A stretch of 64,000 nt of DNA from Aedes albopictus (lineage: Eukaryota; Arthropoda; Insecta; Diptera; Culicidae): positions 131,444,703-131,508,702 of the forward strand of contig NC_085137.1 in NCBI RefSeq assembly GCF_035046485.1, read 5' to 3'. The number at the start of each line of letters is the position of its first letter. The stretch's first letter is position 1. A program made the translations under genes and the position numbers. The notes under the pieces are model-generated. The model had not been told where the DNA came from. It saw only the letters and a program-made list of their open reading frames with translations, and searched no databases. Positions 1 through 12,443 of this stretch are shown here, in pieces.

Positions 1-169
1 GTTACTCTATAAAAATCATAAATTTGTGAAAAACTTTGTAGTTTCTAAAGCTAGCGAAAACATGTATTTTTACATTCTGAACAGAATTTTTGTAGAAGAC
101 GCAAAAAATGTAAAAAAATCCCGTTGAAAAGGTATGATGAAATATATGATTTCTAGGGGTCATGCACAT

Positions 170-875
170 TAGCGTGGGTCATCGGAACCGTTTTCTCAGA
201 TCAAAGCTTTTTTGGTTCCGTTTCAGGTCCTGAGTATGTGTGCAAAATTTGAGCGCAATCGGTTGCGTCTACACTTTGCGCATTGCAAATGAAATTTGTA
301 TGGGATTTTGTATGGGAAAACATACTTTTTTTTGTATTTTCGTCATAAGTTGAAAAAGTTTGTCTGAAACTTTTTAACCGATGCTGTAAAATGATAGCCT
401 AGGATGTTCTGAAAAACTTTGTTGAAGACCGCAAAGCGATCAGATGCTTGTGAAAATAGTTATAACCAACGAACCGCATGCATGTGTTTATGTTTTAACA
501 TGTAAAGGAATAACAATAGCAACAAAATCATGCTGTTTCGCCAAGCAATGCCAACGCTATAACTTTTTTCATAAGCATCAGATCAGTTCGTGGTCTTCGA
601 CAAAGTTTTTCAGGACATTCTAGGCTATGTATTTATTTTATCGGTTGCATGGTTTTAGAAAAAATCGAGCTTGTCATGAGAGAAATACAAAAAAGTGTGT
701 TTTCTCATGTAAAATCCCATAGAAACTTCAAACACGATGCGCAAAACGTAGACATATCCGATCGTGCCCAAATTTTGCACACTTATTTGGGTCCTGAAAT
801 GAGATCAAAAGAGCTTTGATCTGATGGGATACCATTGAATTTTTCATTTTTCCATATAAACGATGACCCACTCTA
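170..875. mobile_element. hAT-like palindromic MITE A
   Basis: The two halves are reverse complements around a centre near 480-540, so the element can fold on itself. The ends are TAGCGTGGGTCATCG on the left and the complement TAGAGTGGGTCATCG on the right. It is flanked directly by an 8-bp duplication, ATGCACAT at 162-169 and 876-883. Eight-bp duplications are typical of hAT transposons, so I infer a non-autonomous hAT-type element; no transposase reading frame is present. Its core resembles the element at 12802-13554. The short open frames inside are by-products of the arms. Confidence 0.85.
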
Positions 876-1150
876 ATGCACATACAACGCAATATATCTC
901 GTAAAGTATAAGATTTAGCATTATGACGTCTTTGACAAAGTTGTTCAAAATTGCATTTTGTACAACGAAGAAATAAAACGTCTATTTGCATTTTTTGAAA
1001 AAAAAAAAATATTTTTTTTATCTCACTTGACCGGGGTTCTGCTAAACCGAACTAAACGCCAAAAACTTTATTCCGAGATAATTAAACTTAAAGTTCAACC
1101 ACTCACAAATAAACACAAGCTAAGATTATTTGAAAATTTTCCGCTTATAT

Positions 1151-4100
1151 GACACATTCCAGCGTAACGGGACACCGCGAGGAACTAACTTTCGTGAACA
1201 AATGACGTCTGCAATCGAATGCAATGTTCATGACCATATGGTTTAACAGGTTTTATAACAAGCTTATTAGATGTATTTCCTGATGCAATACTTGTTCTAT
1301 GGGGTTTTGGTTCCAATTTTCATAATATAACATGTTACATTTCGTAACGGGACACCATCGCAGAAATCTTCTTTTTAAAATTTTCAACCTGAAATGCGTA
1401 TATCAGCTCTGTTATGAGGTTTTGAATAATAGAGTCTTCTAGACATTTCTTCTTTGGATTGATGTGAACAAGATTGCCGAAGTGAGTTTTACTGAGAAAT
1501 GTATAGTTTCGGAAGTATTCTTGATTTAGTTTTGGGAGCGCAGTGTTACGCTCGCGTGAAAACAGTGTTTTGCTAATGGCGTAACGGGACATTTAGTTGT
1601 AGATTAAATGCTTTGCTAGATAGAATGTTGGTGTCTTCGGCAATGTTTTTCAGACAGATGGTAGCTGTCCGACAGGACACAAATAGGCTTTCAAACCTGC
1701 TCTGGCCCTATGGTTGTCATCGGAATGGGCCCTGGGGATCCTGTTTCGAGGTTTATTTAACCTTCACGTACCCGATTCCCGACAACTCATTTTCAAAATG
1801 CTGGCATTTCGTCAATTTTCATCTGATTTTTTTGAAGTCGCCCTCAATTGATCATAAATTGGTGCGAGTTTATTATACTCAAGTAGCCATGCAATATTTG
1901 GAACCATTCCGGCGATATTCCGGATTGTGCAGGGGTCAGGGGGTTGTCAAAATGGCTAAAAGTGATTATTTCGAGTGTTGTTGTGTTTGAACCATCGATT
2001 TTCGGCGAAATTTTTGTTCCGAACAGTGAAACACAGCTGCTGTAACCAGATTGGAATAAGTTAGCCCATCCGAATCCCCGTGACAGGTTCCGCGGGGCCT
2101 CATTGGGGACACTTCTGGGTTTCAACCTAAACATGCCATGCGACATATCAATCTTCATGATTTCGAATGACTGAGTCAGAAACGACAGACTGAAGTATGT
2201 ATCACCTAATGTGGCCACCCCGGAACATATAGCACAGGTTCCACAGGGATATCATCGGGGACATTTCTAGTTGGTAACCAAAACATGCTGAGCGACGTGT
2301 CAATTTTCATGATTTCGAAAGAATGGGATAGAAAAAAAATGACTTAAGTATGTATCAACTAATACGGCCGCTCCGTAACATTTGGAGCAGGCTCCGTGGG
2401 GGCTCTAAAACACAATAACACACACGAAATAATAACTTTTAACCATTTGGCAAATCAGATCCCTTCCCCACCCCCTGGCCACAGTACAACCCGGAATATC
2501 TCCGAAATGGTTCCGGATAATACATGGCCACTTGAGTGTAATAAATAAGCACCAATTTATGATCGATCGAGAGCGACTTCAAATCGGATGAAAATTGACG
2601 AAATGCGAGCATTTTGAAAATGAGTTATCGGGGGTCGGGTACGTGAAGTTTAATTGTATCTCCAAAACTATGGTTGTGCGACGTATCTATCTTCGCGGTT
2701 TTTTCACATTCTATATTATAATCATCCGAAGAAGATTTAATGATATGTATAGTACAATCTTCCAACACAGTCTTTTCAAGCATATGTCGCATGTTGTTTT
2801 AATCCTTTATTTGAAGGCTCATGCGCCTTGGGAATAAAGGAACCAATTTTATTTGAAATAAATTTTTCATTTTTCATTTCATTTTTCTTTTATACTATGT
2901 TAGCTTTAGAGAACCATTAAACTCGCGGTTTGGTCGTGGTTAGAGAAAACAATGTTTTATTTTGGAAGCGATGGGATTATGGGGGCTTTTCGTGGATATT
3001 AAGCTAACGACAACCAGTAACAATACAAACAAACGGATTTCGAGAGAGAAAAAAAGGTTGACAACCAAAACGACAAGAGGGAGGTCGCTAGACTTTTAAT
3101 CAATGGTTACCAGTTTATGCAGTCACAAAAAGTAATGCAATGCCATTTTCGTGATGCATTTTACATTTTTTTAAATTTTCAATAAGAATATAAGCTTCAA
3201 AATATGTTTGTCGGCATAAAAATAAATTATACGGTGATTAATGGGGTAAAAAAGGAATGCCAACCATCACTTCGGGATTTTCATGTTTTTAACGTTGTGT
3301 GATTCTATAAGCCTTTTTATTCATCATTGTGGTAAATCTTAGGACATGTTGAAAAGGTTATAGCATTCAAAGAGTATGCTGTCACAACAAAACTTAATAA
3401 AATATCACTTGTTATACTGATCCATCAGAATACCTGCCATTTCTTTACGTAGCTTTCGTAGAGCTGAGAAGCGGGCTTTGTTCCAGTAGGGCCGTTACAC
3501 CAAGAAGGATAATGTAAATATATACCACCTACAATATCATTTCATCATGGTTACAGTTTTTTGGTTAAATATTTCAAACCAAACTTATTTATCCACTTCT
3601 GAATATGTCTTTAAAAATTTCGTAACGGGACACCATGTCTACGTACCCATTGTAACGCCAAACATAAAGCGTCGATCAAGGTAGCCCATATGTTGGAAGA
3701 AAGGTCTCCACGTGTACTAAGAGAATCCTGAAAATCATTTTTCTAAAGTTCGTAATAAATAAGTTATTACAACAAATGTGCTATTTTCGTAACGGGACAC
3801 CATTAAATTGCGGCTATTGCAAAAAGTGCTTAAAACATATCTAAACCCATTTTTATGAAAAGTTGCCTTTGGGTGTATAAAATACACATTATTATACTAC
3901 ATTTACAAAAAATAGGCATAATGTTTTTGAACTTTCATATGCAAGCAGGCATATTTGAAACTTATCAATGAAAAATTTCATTTTTCTTACATAAAATACT
4001 ATTACTTCACCTAACTATTTAAATACGTTACCAGTCAAATTTTAAGTAAAACAAATGGTTTTCCTAAGATTGAATCTACCCTTTTTCATATGCTGGAAAG

Positions 4101-4163
4101 CTTGGGGCAAAACAATCACTTTGAAATTTCACACCCTTGGCGTAGAAGTGCGTGGAATGTGTC
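1151..4163 (+). mobile_element. 3-kb 4-bp-TSD DNA element, copy 1
   Basis: The ends are GACACATTCC and its reverse complement GGAATGTGTC, flanked by ATAT at 1147-1150 and 4164-4167. A second inverted copy (39169-42719) has the same ends with a different duplication (ATCT), which fixes the boundaries and shows two independent insertions. The motif CGTAACGGGACACC recurs near both ends (about 1164, 1346, 3622 and 3787, with a partial copy at 1579). The interior has an inverted repeat (1745-1940 against 2475-2660) and a tandem duplication. There is no intact protein, so it is non-autonomous or dead. Four-bp duplications occur in Sola and Ginger-type elements among others; I cannot assign it. Confidence 0.85.
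2084..2400. repeat. Two-unit tandem duplication in 3-kb element
   Basis: A unit of about 152 bp starting CAGGTTCC begins at 2084 and again at 2235, with a partial third start (CAGGCTCC) at 2388. The units have diverged. The inverted copy 2 carries the same duplication (about 41190-41400 plus 41676-41790), so the duplication predates the spread of the two copies. Confidence 0.7.
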
Positions 4164-4687
4164 ATATGCAACTTACAAGCCTTTATTAACCATCAGAGAT
4201 GAAGAATACATGGAAATTATTTGAAAGCATTGATATAAATACATTTAATTTTTGAGTACTTCGCACTCAGTTCACTCTGGCTGAACAAAAACATTGGAAT
4301 ATGGTTTATAGTTCAGTGTGGCTGACTGTGTTTCTTTGTTTCAGAGAAAACCAGTCGGAATGTGAAAAAAAACTCGATTTTTCATCGTCCATGAAGTTGA
4401 AATCGATATCACTCACAATTCTTTACATGAATCAGAGAGGACGCGTATATTATGGAGATCTCAAAATAGTTTGAAATATGAACGGCGGAAGCCCTCCCAG
4501 CTCAGCCGTTCCCACCCATGTTTTTTATAAGCGGTGCATGTGCAGGCACAGAGCAAGAGTGATTATGTAAAATGATGTCTTTGCAAGTCCTGAGGTCCTG
4601 AGATGTGAAAATGGAGCAATTTGTGTACTTCAAATTTATACTGGTCGAAGAAAACCATGTAAATGATCTGCCAAAGTGAACTAAGAC

Positions 4688-4770
4688 AAACAAAAAAATC
4701 GAAAATATTGAAGAGATTCGAACTTGGGTCCTTTAAGTGATAACCAAGCACGTTACCTCTAGGTCATTTT
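4688..4770 (-). repeat. tRNA-like (SINE head) fragment
   Basis: Read on the minus strand, the stretch contains a split internal promoter pattern: an A-box-like TGACCTAGAGGTAACGTG and, about 30 nt on, a B-box-like AAGTTCGAATCTC. This resembles the tRNA-derived head of an insect SINE. It does not fold into a credible complete tRNA by eye, and no SINE body could be delimited. Confidence 0.4.
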
Positions 4771-5760
4771 ACTTAGCTGAAGGTCAGTCGTTAAGTCTGA
4801 ATCAAGTTCTAAACATTCTTTTCTAGCATGGTTTTCGTGAAAACGCCATTTTTCGATCAGCCAAAGCGAACCAAGTGTTTGATTTTTTTCAAGCTTTATT
4901 ATTCTTATTAGCCTTGTTGTTCAATGACGGCTTCTGTGTTACATTATCAGTATGAGGTGTGTCGACATAACGCAGGTATTTGAAACCAGTTGATTTTTTT
5001 ATTGTTGAGAATAAATAGATTCTAAAATGCAGTGGATTTGGTTCGGTCTGGCTGAATGTGATTTGGAAAAATGGCCATCAGCACCATCGAAACATAATTG
5101 TATCCTCCAACATCCGTATTTCCAATAACGTGTTCAATTCTCCCACAGATTGTTACTATGAGTCGGTTGGAAGTTGGACATTTGACGGCGATGAGCATAA
5201 CTTGAAATGTTCTTTATCTGGACCAACACTTAAACATTTCGCTGATTCTATGGAATGGTTAACAGTTCACTCTGGTTGGATGCAATTTTATTTTTTGTAT
5301 GTTCTGCCAAACAGAAATTTTGAATTTACTCCACGAAGAGCTGTCAGAATTACTGCATTTTTACATGGAAGAAGGATCATCAATTTCTTCATCCAATGGT
5401 AAAGAAAACTCAATTTTTCAAAAAATGGTCTTTGGTTCGGTTTAGCAGAACCCCGACCACTTATAGGTGGATTGATCATCCAGCTCTTCATGTCAAAAAA
5501 TACGCTTTGTCTTATGTTGAAACTTCTCCAAAGAAACTATATCGCAAAAATCAACGGTTGAAAAGTTATTAAAAAGCGCACAAAATCGGCAAAATAAAAC
5601 ACTGTGCGATGCAAGAAAACTAGACGTAAAGTTGAGCCGAACAAGCCCAAGAATGTCAAAAATATTCAAACAAAAAAAGGGTGGATAACGATGATTTTCC
5701 ACATTTGGAAAGATTGTCTAATTTGAAGCGCACGTGATTTAAGTGATTGCGCGCTGATTA

Positions 5761-6423
5761 CACAGCGTAACAAAAATTAACTTTTTGTCTGTCTCAAGAG
5801 CAAACTTATGTGTCTCCGAAGGATTTTGGGCCGCTGAATCTGAATCCGGACTCAGATTTGCTCTTTTACGTCACAATTTTGAGCTATACCTCAATTTATA
5901 GGGCAAAATATGCGATTTTGGGCTTTTTTGACTGCAAGCCATCAAGCAATGAAATATTTTATTTAAGCAATCAAAAGGTTAATTGGTCAATAAACATCTG
6001 AATTAACGACGCATGCAAAATATTTCGTTTTACCACATCGTATTTGATAGTTTTAAGCGATTTATGTTAGGTACGATATTTCCCATACAAGTCATCCTCT
6101 AAAAGTTGCATGCAAGTTTTCATACTAACATAAAATGCTTAAATCTATCAAATTAGATTAGGTAAAACGAAATATTTTGCAAGAGTCGTTAATTTAGATG
6201 TTAATTGACCAAATAACCTTTTGATTGCTTAAAAAAAAAATTTCATTACTTAATGGCTTGCAGTCAAAAAAGCCCAAAATCGCATATTTTGCCCTATAAA
6301 TTGAGGTATAGCTCAAAATTGTGACGTGTTAGAGCAAATCTGAGCCCGGATTCAGATTCAGCGGCCCAAAATCCTTCGGAGACACATAAGTTTGCTCTTG
6401 AGACAAAAAAATGTTGCGCTGTG
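5761..6423. mobile_element. TTA-flanked palindromic MITE, copy 1
   Basis: The ends are CACAGCGTAAC on the left and ...GCGCTGTG on the right, with TTA at 5758-5760 and 6424-6426. The two halves are inverted repeats about 300 bp long. A second copy lies at 24041-24699, also flanked by TTA, where an empty site confirms the 3-bp duplication. A 3-bp TWA target fits PIF/Harbinger-like elements; this is inference from the duplication only. Each copy contains a similar 63-codon open frame in one arm, which I regard as shared nucleotide sequence and not a gene. Confidence 0.85.
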
Positions 6424-6426
6424 TTA

Positions 6427-7005
6427 TATGGAATCAACCTATTAACTACCATCTGCCTCCTACACCTTCCATTTGCTGCCGTAAATAGTTAGATGGTATT
6501 TCATTAGAATTCAAAGCGGGAAATGCCAGAGGTCGTATTGCCCCACCTCAAGGTGCGTTTTGCCCCCAACAGGTTTGCAGCACCCAAAACGTAACATTTT
6601 TTTTTTTGTTAACGTAACATTGTTAATTTGATTCGGTAAAATAGATATCACGCGGACCAAAAGTTGGCGTCTCTTAGTCATGGAAGTAAATTAACTTTCA
6701 AAACGAAAGACACCCATAAAATCATGCTAATCTTACCCACCTTCCCCTACTGGTTGGATTCTTTCCTAGATGTTCAGCGAAGTTCTTCAAGGTATATGGC
6801 CCATTATTTGTATGTTTTTTGTGTTGCTGTATCGTTGACGTTTTTTTTTAAATATAAAACGTTTTTACATTTCTGTCACGATCCTTTATAGATCTTTGCC
6901 TTTAGCCCTAAAATAATCACTGGTCAATATATTTTGAAATCCATGGTTAATTTCGGAAGATATCCACATTCATGTTGAACTGTATTGGATATTGGCATGC
7001 AGGGA
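6427..7005. other. Unique AT-rich stretch
   Basis: No repeat, reading frame with recognisable content or structured element could be identified here. Confidence 0.5.
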
Positions 7006-7396
7006 TGGGAACACTCACTTGTAGAGAGTTACATTCACTTGATGTTTTCTCAGCTCAGAAGCGTGCAATCAAGAAATGGTGTATGGACGACTTTTTCCTT
7101 GTGGTTTTGTCTAAAAGTTTGCCGAATAGAGTAGGTGTCGCACTCGCATGTCAAAGTCGTGACAGAGCTGTGAAAGCGACTCTCCACGAGGTGAGTGTAA
7201 TTTACATTCACCTAGTGGAGAGTTGCCTTCACAGCTCCCTCATGACTTCAGTATGCGTGTGCGACCCCTACTCTATTCGACAAAGTTTTAGACGAAATTA
7301 CAAGGTAAAAGTCGTCCATACATCGTTTCTTGATTGCACGCTTCTGAGCTGAGAAAACATCAAGTGAGTGTAACTCTCTGCAAGTGAGTGTTCCCA
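7006..7396. mobile_element. Palindromic MITE, GGGAACACTC ends
   Basis: Nearly perfect inverted halves meet near 7200 (GGTGAGTGTAATTTACATTC). The ends are GGGAACACTCACTTG and its reverse complement. No flanking duplication is obvious (left flank GCAGGGA, right flank CACTCTC), so the superfamily is open. The high arm identity suggests a recent or hairpin-homogenised copy. The 126-codon frame spanning it is a by-product. Confidence 0.75.
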
Positions 7397-7554
7397 CACT
7401 CTCAGAAAAAATCATGTAAATTTAAGTTCACTTGAATGCACATAAAAGGAGCGGCCCGTTTGACACAAATTTACGTCTTCTATCACAAATAAAGTCGAGC
7501 TAGCAATCGCTAGAGCCGAAACGAGATATAAATCAAATGAAAGTATAATAATGA

Positions 7555-7628
7555 ACTGGATTCGAACTCTGGTCCGCTGATTGAGAGGCACGTACTATAC
7601 CTCTCGGCTGTATCACCGAGTTGTGAGA
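7555..7628 (-). repeat. tRNA-like (SINE head) fragment
   Basis: On the minus strand the order is an A-box-like region (GATACAGCCGAGAGGTATAG) followed by a B-box-like GAGTTCGAATCC. The spacing is that of a tRNA-derived promoter. The 3' body is not clearly bounded, and the surrounding 7400-7810 region looks like part of a larger uncharacterised repeat. Confidence 0.45.
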
Positions 7629-10600
7629 CGAATGATAAATGTAAAACTGTTTCTACCTATCTGGTCAGATAGGTTTGTTGACATCTTGTGCAACCAACTG
7701 GAACTTACATGATGGATGTAAAATTGAGTCAAATTTGCCATTCAGATATGAAATGTTTACGTACGTTGATGGTTCAAGTCACGTGTAAATTCCTAATTTT
7801 TTAAGAATGCATCCTTGGGACCAGACATCCTCCAACGAGTTTCTGTTGTTGTTCTTATAATCTTCAATGTGTGTTTAAGGAAAGGCAAAATAATATAGAG
7901 CTACGTGGTGCATACAATGAGCCGTGAAAGTCATATTTCCGTAAACATCATTTTGTCAAATCCACACTTATGTCATGACACCATCGTAAGACAATGTCAA
8001 TTCTAATTCACAGATGGTTGCCTCTATTAATAAATATCCAACAGAGCTGCAGTCATTGTCAAAATGTGCAAAAAACTTCGTTGCCCACCCACGGGACCAA
8101 AAGCAAAATCTTTCGGCCGCATCGGTTCCATTCGATTCCAAGCTGCCATCAATTAGATGAACGACGACAGCGTTCCATCCTCTGTGCTTGAAAGACTCTT
8201 GAGGATTGTTAGACCAAACAACACGATCCGTACTTAATTAGTGGCAATTGCTTTTCGCGTATTTGTTTTGCGACAGATAGTCGGGCTCACTTCGACTAGC
8301 TCACACTAGACTGATGAAGAATTTGCAAGCAAGAGAATTTGTCAATAAAACCCTCGCGTAGAAGGGTATGACAAACATTGAACAAAATATTTTGCAATCG
8401 TACCAAGAAATCGAACAAACCACCAATAACCGAATATAGCAAGATTTCAGTTTTCAATTAGTTTTGAGGAAGTTTTTAGAACCGTCATAAAACTTATTTT
8501 TTCTTATAACTGCAGATTATTATTTTTTTCTTTCTAATATCCTTCTACCCGGGATGCCTTTCTAACAGCATGTCGTTTGACGTTCGTGTCGAGTGCATTC
8601 CGTTTCGGATACGGCTTCCTCCTGAGAGCTGTTATTACTACTTAACTTTATGGTAGACTACACACAGCGACAGGAGAGCAATTTCTGCAAAACGAACGAA
8701 CGCGGATACATTTTACGAACGTTCCAAATGCCATTTGACGGGGCGGGATCGGAGTTATGATGACGTTGATATGACCAGACCAACGGAGTCGTTTACTAAC
8801 CTTCCACACGGTCAGCTGCTGCTGGACAACAACACTTGGTACAATGTGGTGTAGTGTTTCCTCTTGATGTTCGGCCCGCCGGTCGTGATGTGCTGGTGCT
8901 TCCACTGCACTGGGGTCACCGGAGTTGAATCAAATTAAAGAAAATCACGAACGGATGACGGATAGTGCGGCGGATGCTTGCACGAAATGATCTCGTGCGG
9001 CCAGCCACCAGCTGCGACAGGCTGGAGAAAGTGATTTGTCCCGGAAAAAAGTTAAATTATAATGTACAGGCTTTAGATAAAACTAACTATGCAGAAATTA
9101 ATGAAAGAACTTGTGATTAGCTTAACATCCTCGATGTACATCTTCGGGACAGTTTGAAGAGAATGCTTATCAAATAATGCTCGAAGCTATACCTTGCATA
9201 GTTGTGAGTCGAATGACTATAGGTTTAAGACTCACGTAAATAAATAAATAAACAACAAAAACAACAACAACATCCTTGTATAGTTTGAAAGTTGTGTTAT
9301 TTGCATCCTAGTATTAATACCTGGCATAAACCAGATGTCGGTAGATACAGACCTTCAAGGGTAAACATCCTCAACTACCACTTCCTTGCATGCAATTCTA
9401 CCCAAGATGTTTCCGGCAAAAATTCCAATAACAAACTTTATCATGTCATATTATCCAACTACTACCGCTGAGAAGCATCTCCTGATTCCTTGTCGTTCGA
9501 CGAACGGAAGAATCGTTAACTATCCTTCCTGGCATCAACAGGAAACTATCGTCAGCGGAAATTCTCTTCAGTCTTCCGTGTCGAATTTTAGAAAACGTGG
9601 GGGAAATCCTGAAACGTACGCGCTTGGTAAATAGTGGAAAATTGCATTATTATGTCTCAATATTCACTTGGGTGCGCCGCGCCGATGACCTGGATCTTTC
9701 AACAGCTATCGTGGATGGAACGTCGCGTCGCCATCAACCACCATGACACTGCCACCCATCACTCGTCACCTCAATTGCCACTGTGTCTGGAATCGTCATT
9801 TTCTGGGATGCACTGGATAACCGGAATGCATCCGCGTGACATAGCTGTGCAGAGAAAAGGGTCTGGTGGATTATTTTTAGAGCACACAAACAGTAGGAGG
9901 AATCACTGAGTTACAACATCCTACCCTAGCATACAGGTTGATGTGAAATGAAACTAGTTGTAGTTGAGTTCAACTGACACGTTTTGAAATCAAACAAAAT
10001 CAAATATCGCAAAAATCCGAACGTTTGAAGTTTTTTTTAATGTTGCATTCAATATTTACTTAGTTGAATGATAAAAAAGATTTTCCTCCCATTTTTTACT
10101 ATAATTCTCATATGTACAGAGTCTATTTCTCAACGTAGTGTTCTATGATCACATTGTTTTTTTTTACCATCAGATCTATACGTACCTCTTGCCAAGGGAG
10201 CATTCGGCTCCACTCTCCCCTATCTGCTATGATGCTCGAATAAGTAACGATCTTGATGCTATGCCGGTACTACGAGATGTAGCGTCGCGCCTATGTCAGT
10301 GGTGAAATGGTTCCGAGGGGATGGAAGAAATGAATTGTTCTTCTGGTGCACTAGTTTGGGACGGATTTTTGTTTCTGAATCAACTGGAGAGCGCGAGAGG
10401 GGAGAAGTGTGAGAAAAGCCCGGAAGAAGTTTAATAATGCATAATGATGCCGTTTTGGGTAAATATGACGGATTTATTTGGGAATTGAAACAGCTGTGGC
10501 ATTGATTTGAAAACATCCCAGGAGATTGAATCCCGAGGAGGCCATTCCCACACTTCAGATGGCTGTCAATTAGTTTGTTTATCTGGGTATTGCATTTTTG

Positions 10601-11158
10601 TGGGTACTCATATTTTTGAATCGTTTAGTTCGATCGGCTGGCAGAGGTATTTCGATTTTTTTTTATCAAGCAATTCAACATTGATCGTAGAAGCAACCTA
10701 GATTAACCAGATGACCAAAATAAAATCGTTTAGGTTCCTTGACGGTGCTCAAAACTTCCATAAAACTATTAGATCATTGAAATGTTTCTTGTCAGATGGT
10801 GCCAACATGTGGAGACTGAGTTAGCTTACCATCCTTAATGTGCATCTTTGAGTGCCCGAAGTTCTGAAAAGTCAGTAACTGCGACGGTCACGTCTTTACG
10901 ATGATCGAGGAAGGTAAAGAATGTTTGCGTGATATCCGTTTGTTCTAGAGACCGAGTATACCTCTGCATTTCAACAGTTGTTGTGAGAAAGAGTATTATT
11001 CATTAGTGGGACAGGTTAAAATATTCCATGATCTGAATCCATCTTGGTAAATTAAGCGATCGATGTTACTTGTTTTTAAATAATGCTGTATTCTGACTGG
11101 AATGCGAATTGCGAATGCAAAATGCCGAGTAGAATATTATATCAACTTTATATGATAT
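7629..11158. other. Long unique interval, no gene recognised
   Basis: This 3.5-kb interval shows no terminal repeats or duplicated sequence within the window. Two patches (about 8560-9060 and 9380-9910) are more GC-rich and unique, with open frames of 82-91 codons (9386-9634 and 9634-9909) that I do not recognise and that lack splice context. A (TAAA)n/(CAACAA)n-like low-complexity patch is at about 9237-9272. The unique patches could be conserved non-coding or regulatory DNA. Confidence 0.4.
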
Positions 11159-11160
11159 TA

Positions 11161-11320
11161 GGGGTTTTCACTAAACAGATTAGATAACTGCGTAAGCCAT
11201 GATTATCTGGTTATTGAAATGTTTCATGATATTTTGAATGAAATAATCATAGATTGTCTTTGTGAATCAGATTGCGACGTTTAATCAGTTTATTCGGTTT
11301 ACGCTGTTTAGTGAATCCCC
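11161..11320. mobile_element. 160-bp MITE, TA target
   Basis: The ends are GGGGTTTTCACTAAACAG and, at the right, CTGTTTAGTGAATCCCC. TA flanks both ends (11159-11160 and 11321-11322). The terminal repeats are about 17 bp with one or two differences; there is no coding capacity. A TA target fits Tc1/mariner-type mobilisation, although a longer palindromic ATTA/TAAT context makes the exact duplication ambiguous. Confidence 0.7.
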
Positions 11321-11322
11321 TA

Positions 11323-12360
11323 ATTGTGTTATGATTTTATAGTTATTTTTTTAGTCATAAACTAGATGCAGATTGATGTAATAACTAAAAGTGAAAGAAC
11401 AAACATTATGGTTTAATCAATATAATAACATAGTTTGTTATAAACTGTCGGCTGTTCGGGTTCGTATGGAGTTGATCATCAATATTAACTTCTTTTCCCG
11501 ATCAGCCTAGATAGCTGTGTAGTGTCGGTAGCGGTTGTCTAAATTTGCTAAGAATAACACTACGGACCACCTGTTCCGGGGGTAAAAGTCCACTAAACAG
11601 GGAACCCCAATCCAAGGTGTCAGGCGACCCGTGCTGATGGATGAATGGTTGAGGGGGTTTAAAATATGCTCGATGTTTGACGGAGCCCGTAATGTAGGTA
11701 GATCGCATTTGTGTGTTGCGTTACGGTTAAAGATCTACCAAACCGAACCCTAGTGACATCCGGTTTGTCAAATTGGGGTAATGCGTTTTGGTAATAAGGA
11801 TTCATGGTACAAAGTCCTTGTTACTGGTGACAGTTTCAAAAATTGCCATTTATTCTGCCTTGCTGATAGTTAAAGAATCGGACTTTGCCCACCCGCGACT
11901 ACACTTGATGTTAGGAAAACAAACATGCTTTACGTATCTAATTGCGTACTAACCTATCAAGGACTGTTAAGTTCTGGTAATTCAAGGACTCACGTGCATT
12001 CTTATTGCAGAACACATTCTCTAATTTGACAGAGTTTTGCAACTAGCCTAAAGTCCCGGGTTTTTCTATGTTGTCTTGGGACTAAACTAGAAGCAAGACA
12101 TGGATGGGGCTAGAGTTCCGATGCATGGATAAATATCAGTACCACCGTTTTGTTTTTCTCAGAATTCAAATAGATTGTGTTTGATTAGGGGCGCTCTTTC
12201 ACTGGGATTTGAATCTATATGATAACGGGACCTTTTTATCGCAATCGATTTCTTGCACCTCTGGGATAACAAAACAGGAACTGTACAGAAATCGATGCTT
12301 CATTGCCTCTCAATGACAATGGAGTAGTACGACATGCACTAAATACCAAGGATACGGGTA
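11323..12360. other. Unique interval
   Basis: I see no repeat pair, gene or structured element here. A 68-codon minus-strand frame at 11502-11708 is unrecognised and lacks support. Confidence 0.4.
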
Positions 12361-12415
12361 ATGCCACAAAGATCTAAATACTGGTCGCAGTGGCTCACCC
12401 GAACAGAAAAAAAAA
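12361..12415 (-). repeat. Short dispersed repeat, copy 1
   Basis: This stretch, with core CTGGTCGCAGTGGCTCACCC, is almost identical over about 55 bp to the reverse complement of 57968-58025. The rest of the neighbourhoods does not match, so this is a fragment of a dispersed family whose identity is unknown. Confidence 0.6.
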
Positions 12416-12443
12416 CTGATAAAAAAAAGAGATCTTAGATATA

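Larger units (their letters stand above)
1029..5458. mobile_element. Older element split by the 3-kb insertion
   Basis: CGGGGTTCTGCTAAACCGAA near 1033 recurs as its reverse complement at about 5436-5456. Removing the 3-kb insertion at 1151-4163 leaves an element of about 1.4 kb. The pentamer CACTT lies just outside both ends (1024-1028 and 5459-5463) and may be the target duplication, but the exact terminus is blurred by a 1-nt indel. The interior 4265-5450 holds degenerate copies of AGTTCRSTYTGGCTGA in both orientations at about 4268, 4309, 4670 (minus), 4858 (minus), 5040, 5263 and 5433. Such subterminal repeats are common in DNA transposons. An open frame of 114 codons at 5058-5402 has no recognisable domain. 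The superfamily is unknown. Confidence 0.55.

Noticed and set aside
4688..4770. Functional tRNA gene
   Set aside because: Box-like motifs are present but stems do not pair well enough by eye; a SINE-head remnant is the safer call.
5810..6001. 63-codon frame shared by both copies of the TTA MITE
   Set aside because: Similarity follows nucleotide identity of the palindromic arms; no known protein and no reason to expect coding in an arm.
9386..9909. Adjacent 82- and 91-codon frames as a gene
   Set aside because: The frames are unrelated to any family I know, lack splice or start context, and the sequence is not clearly protein-like in codon use.
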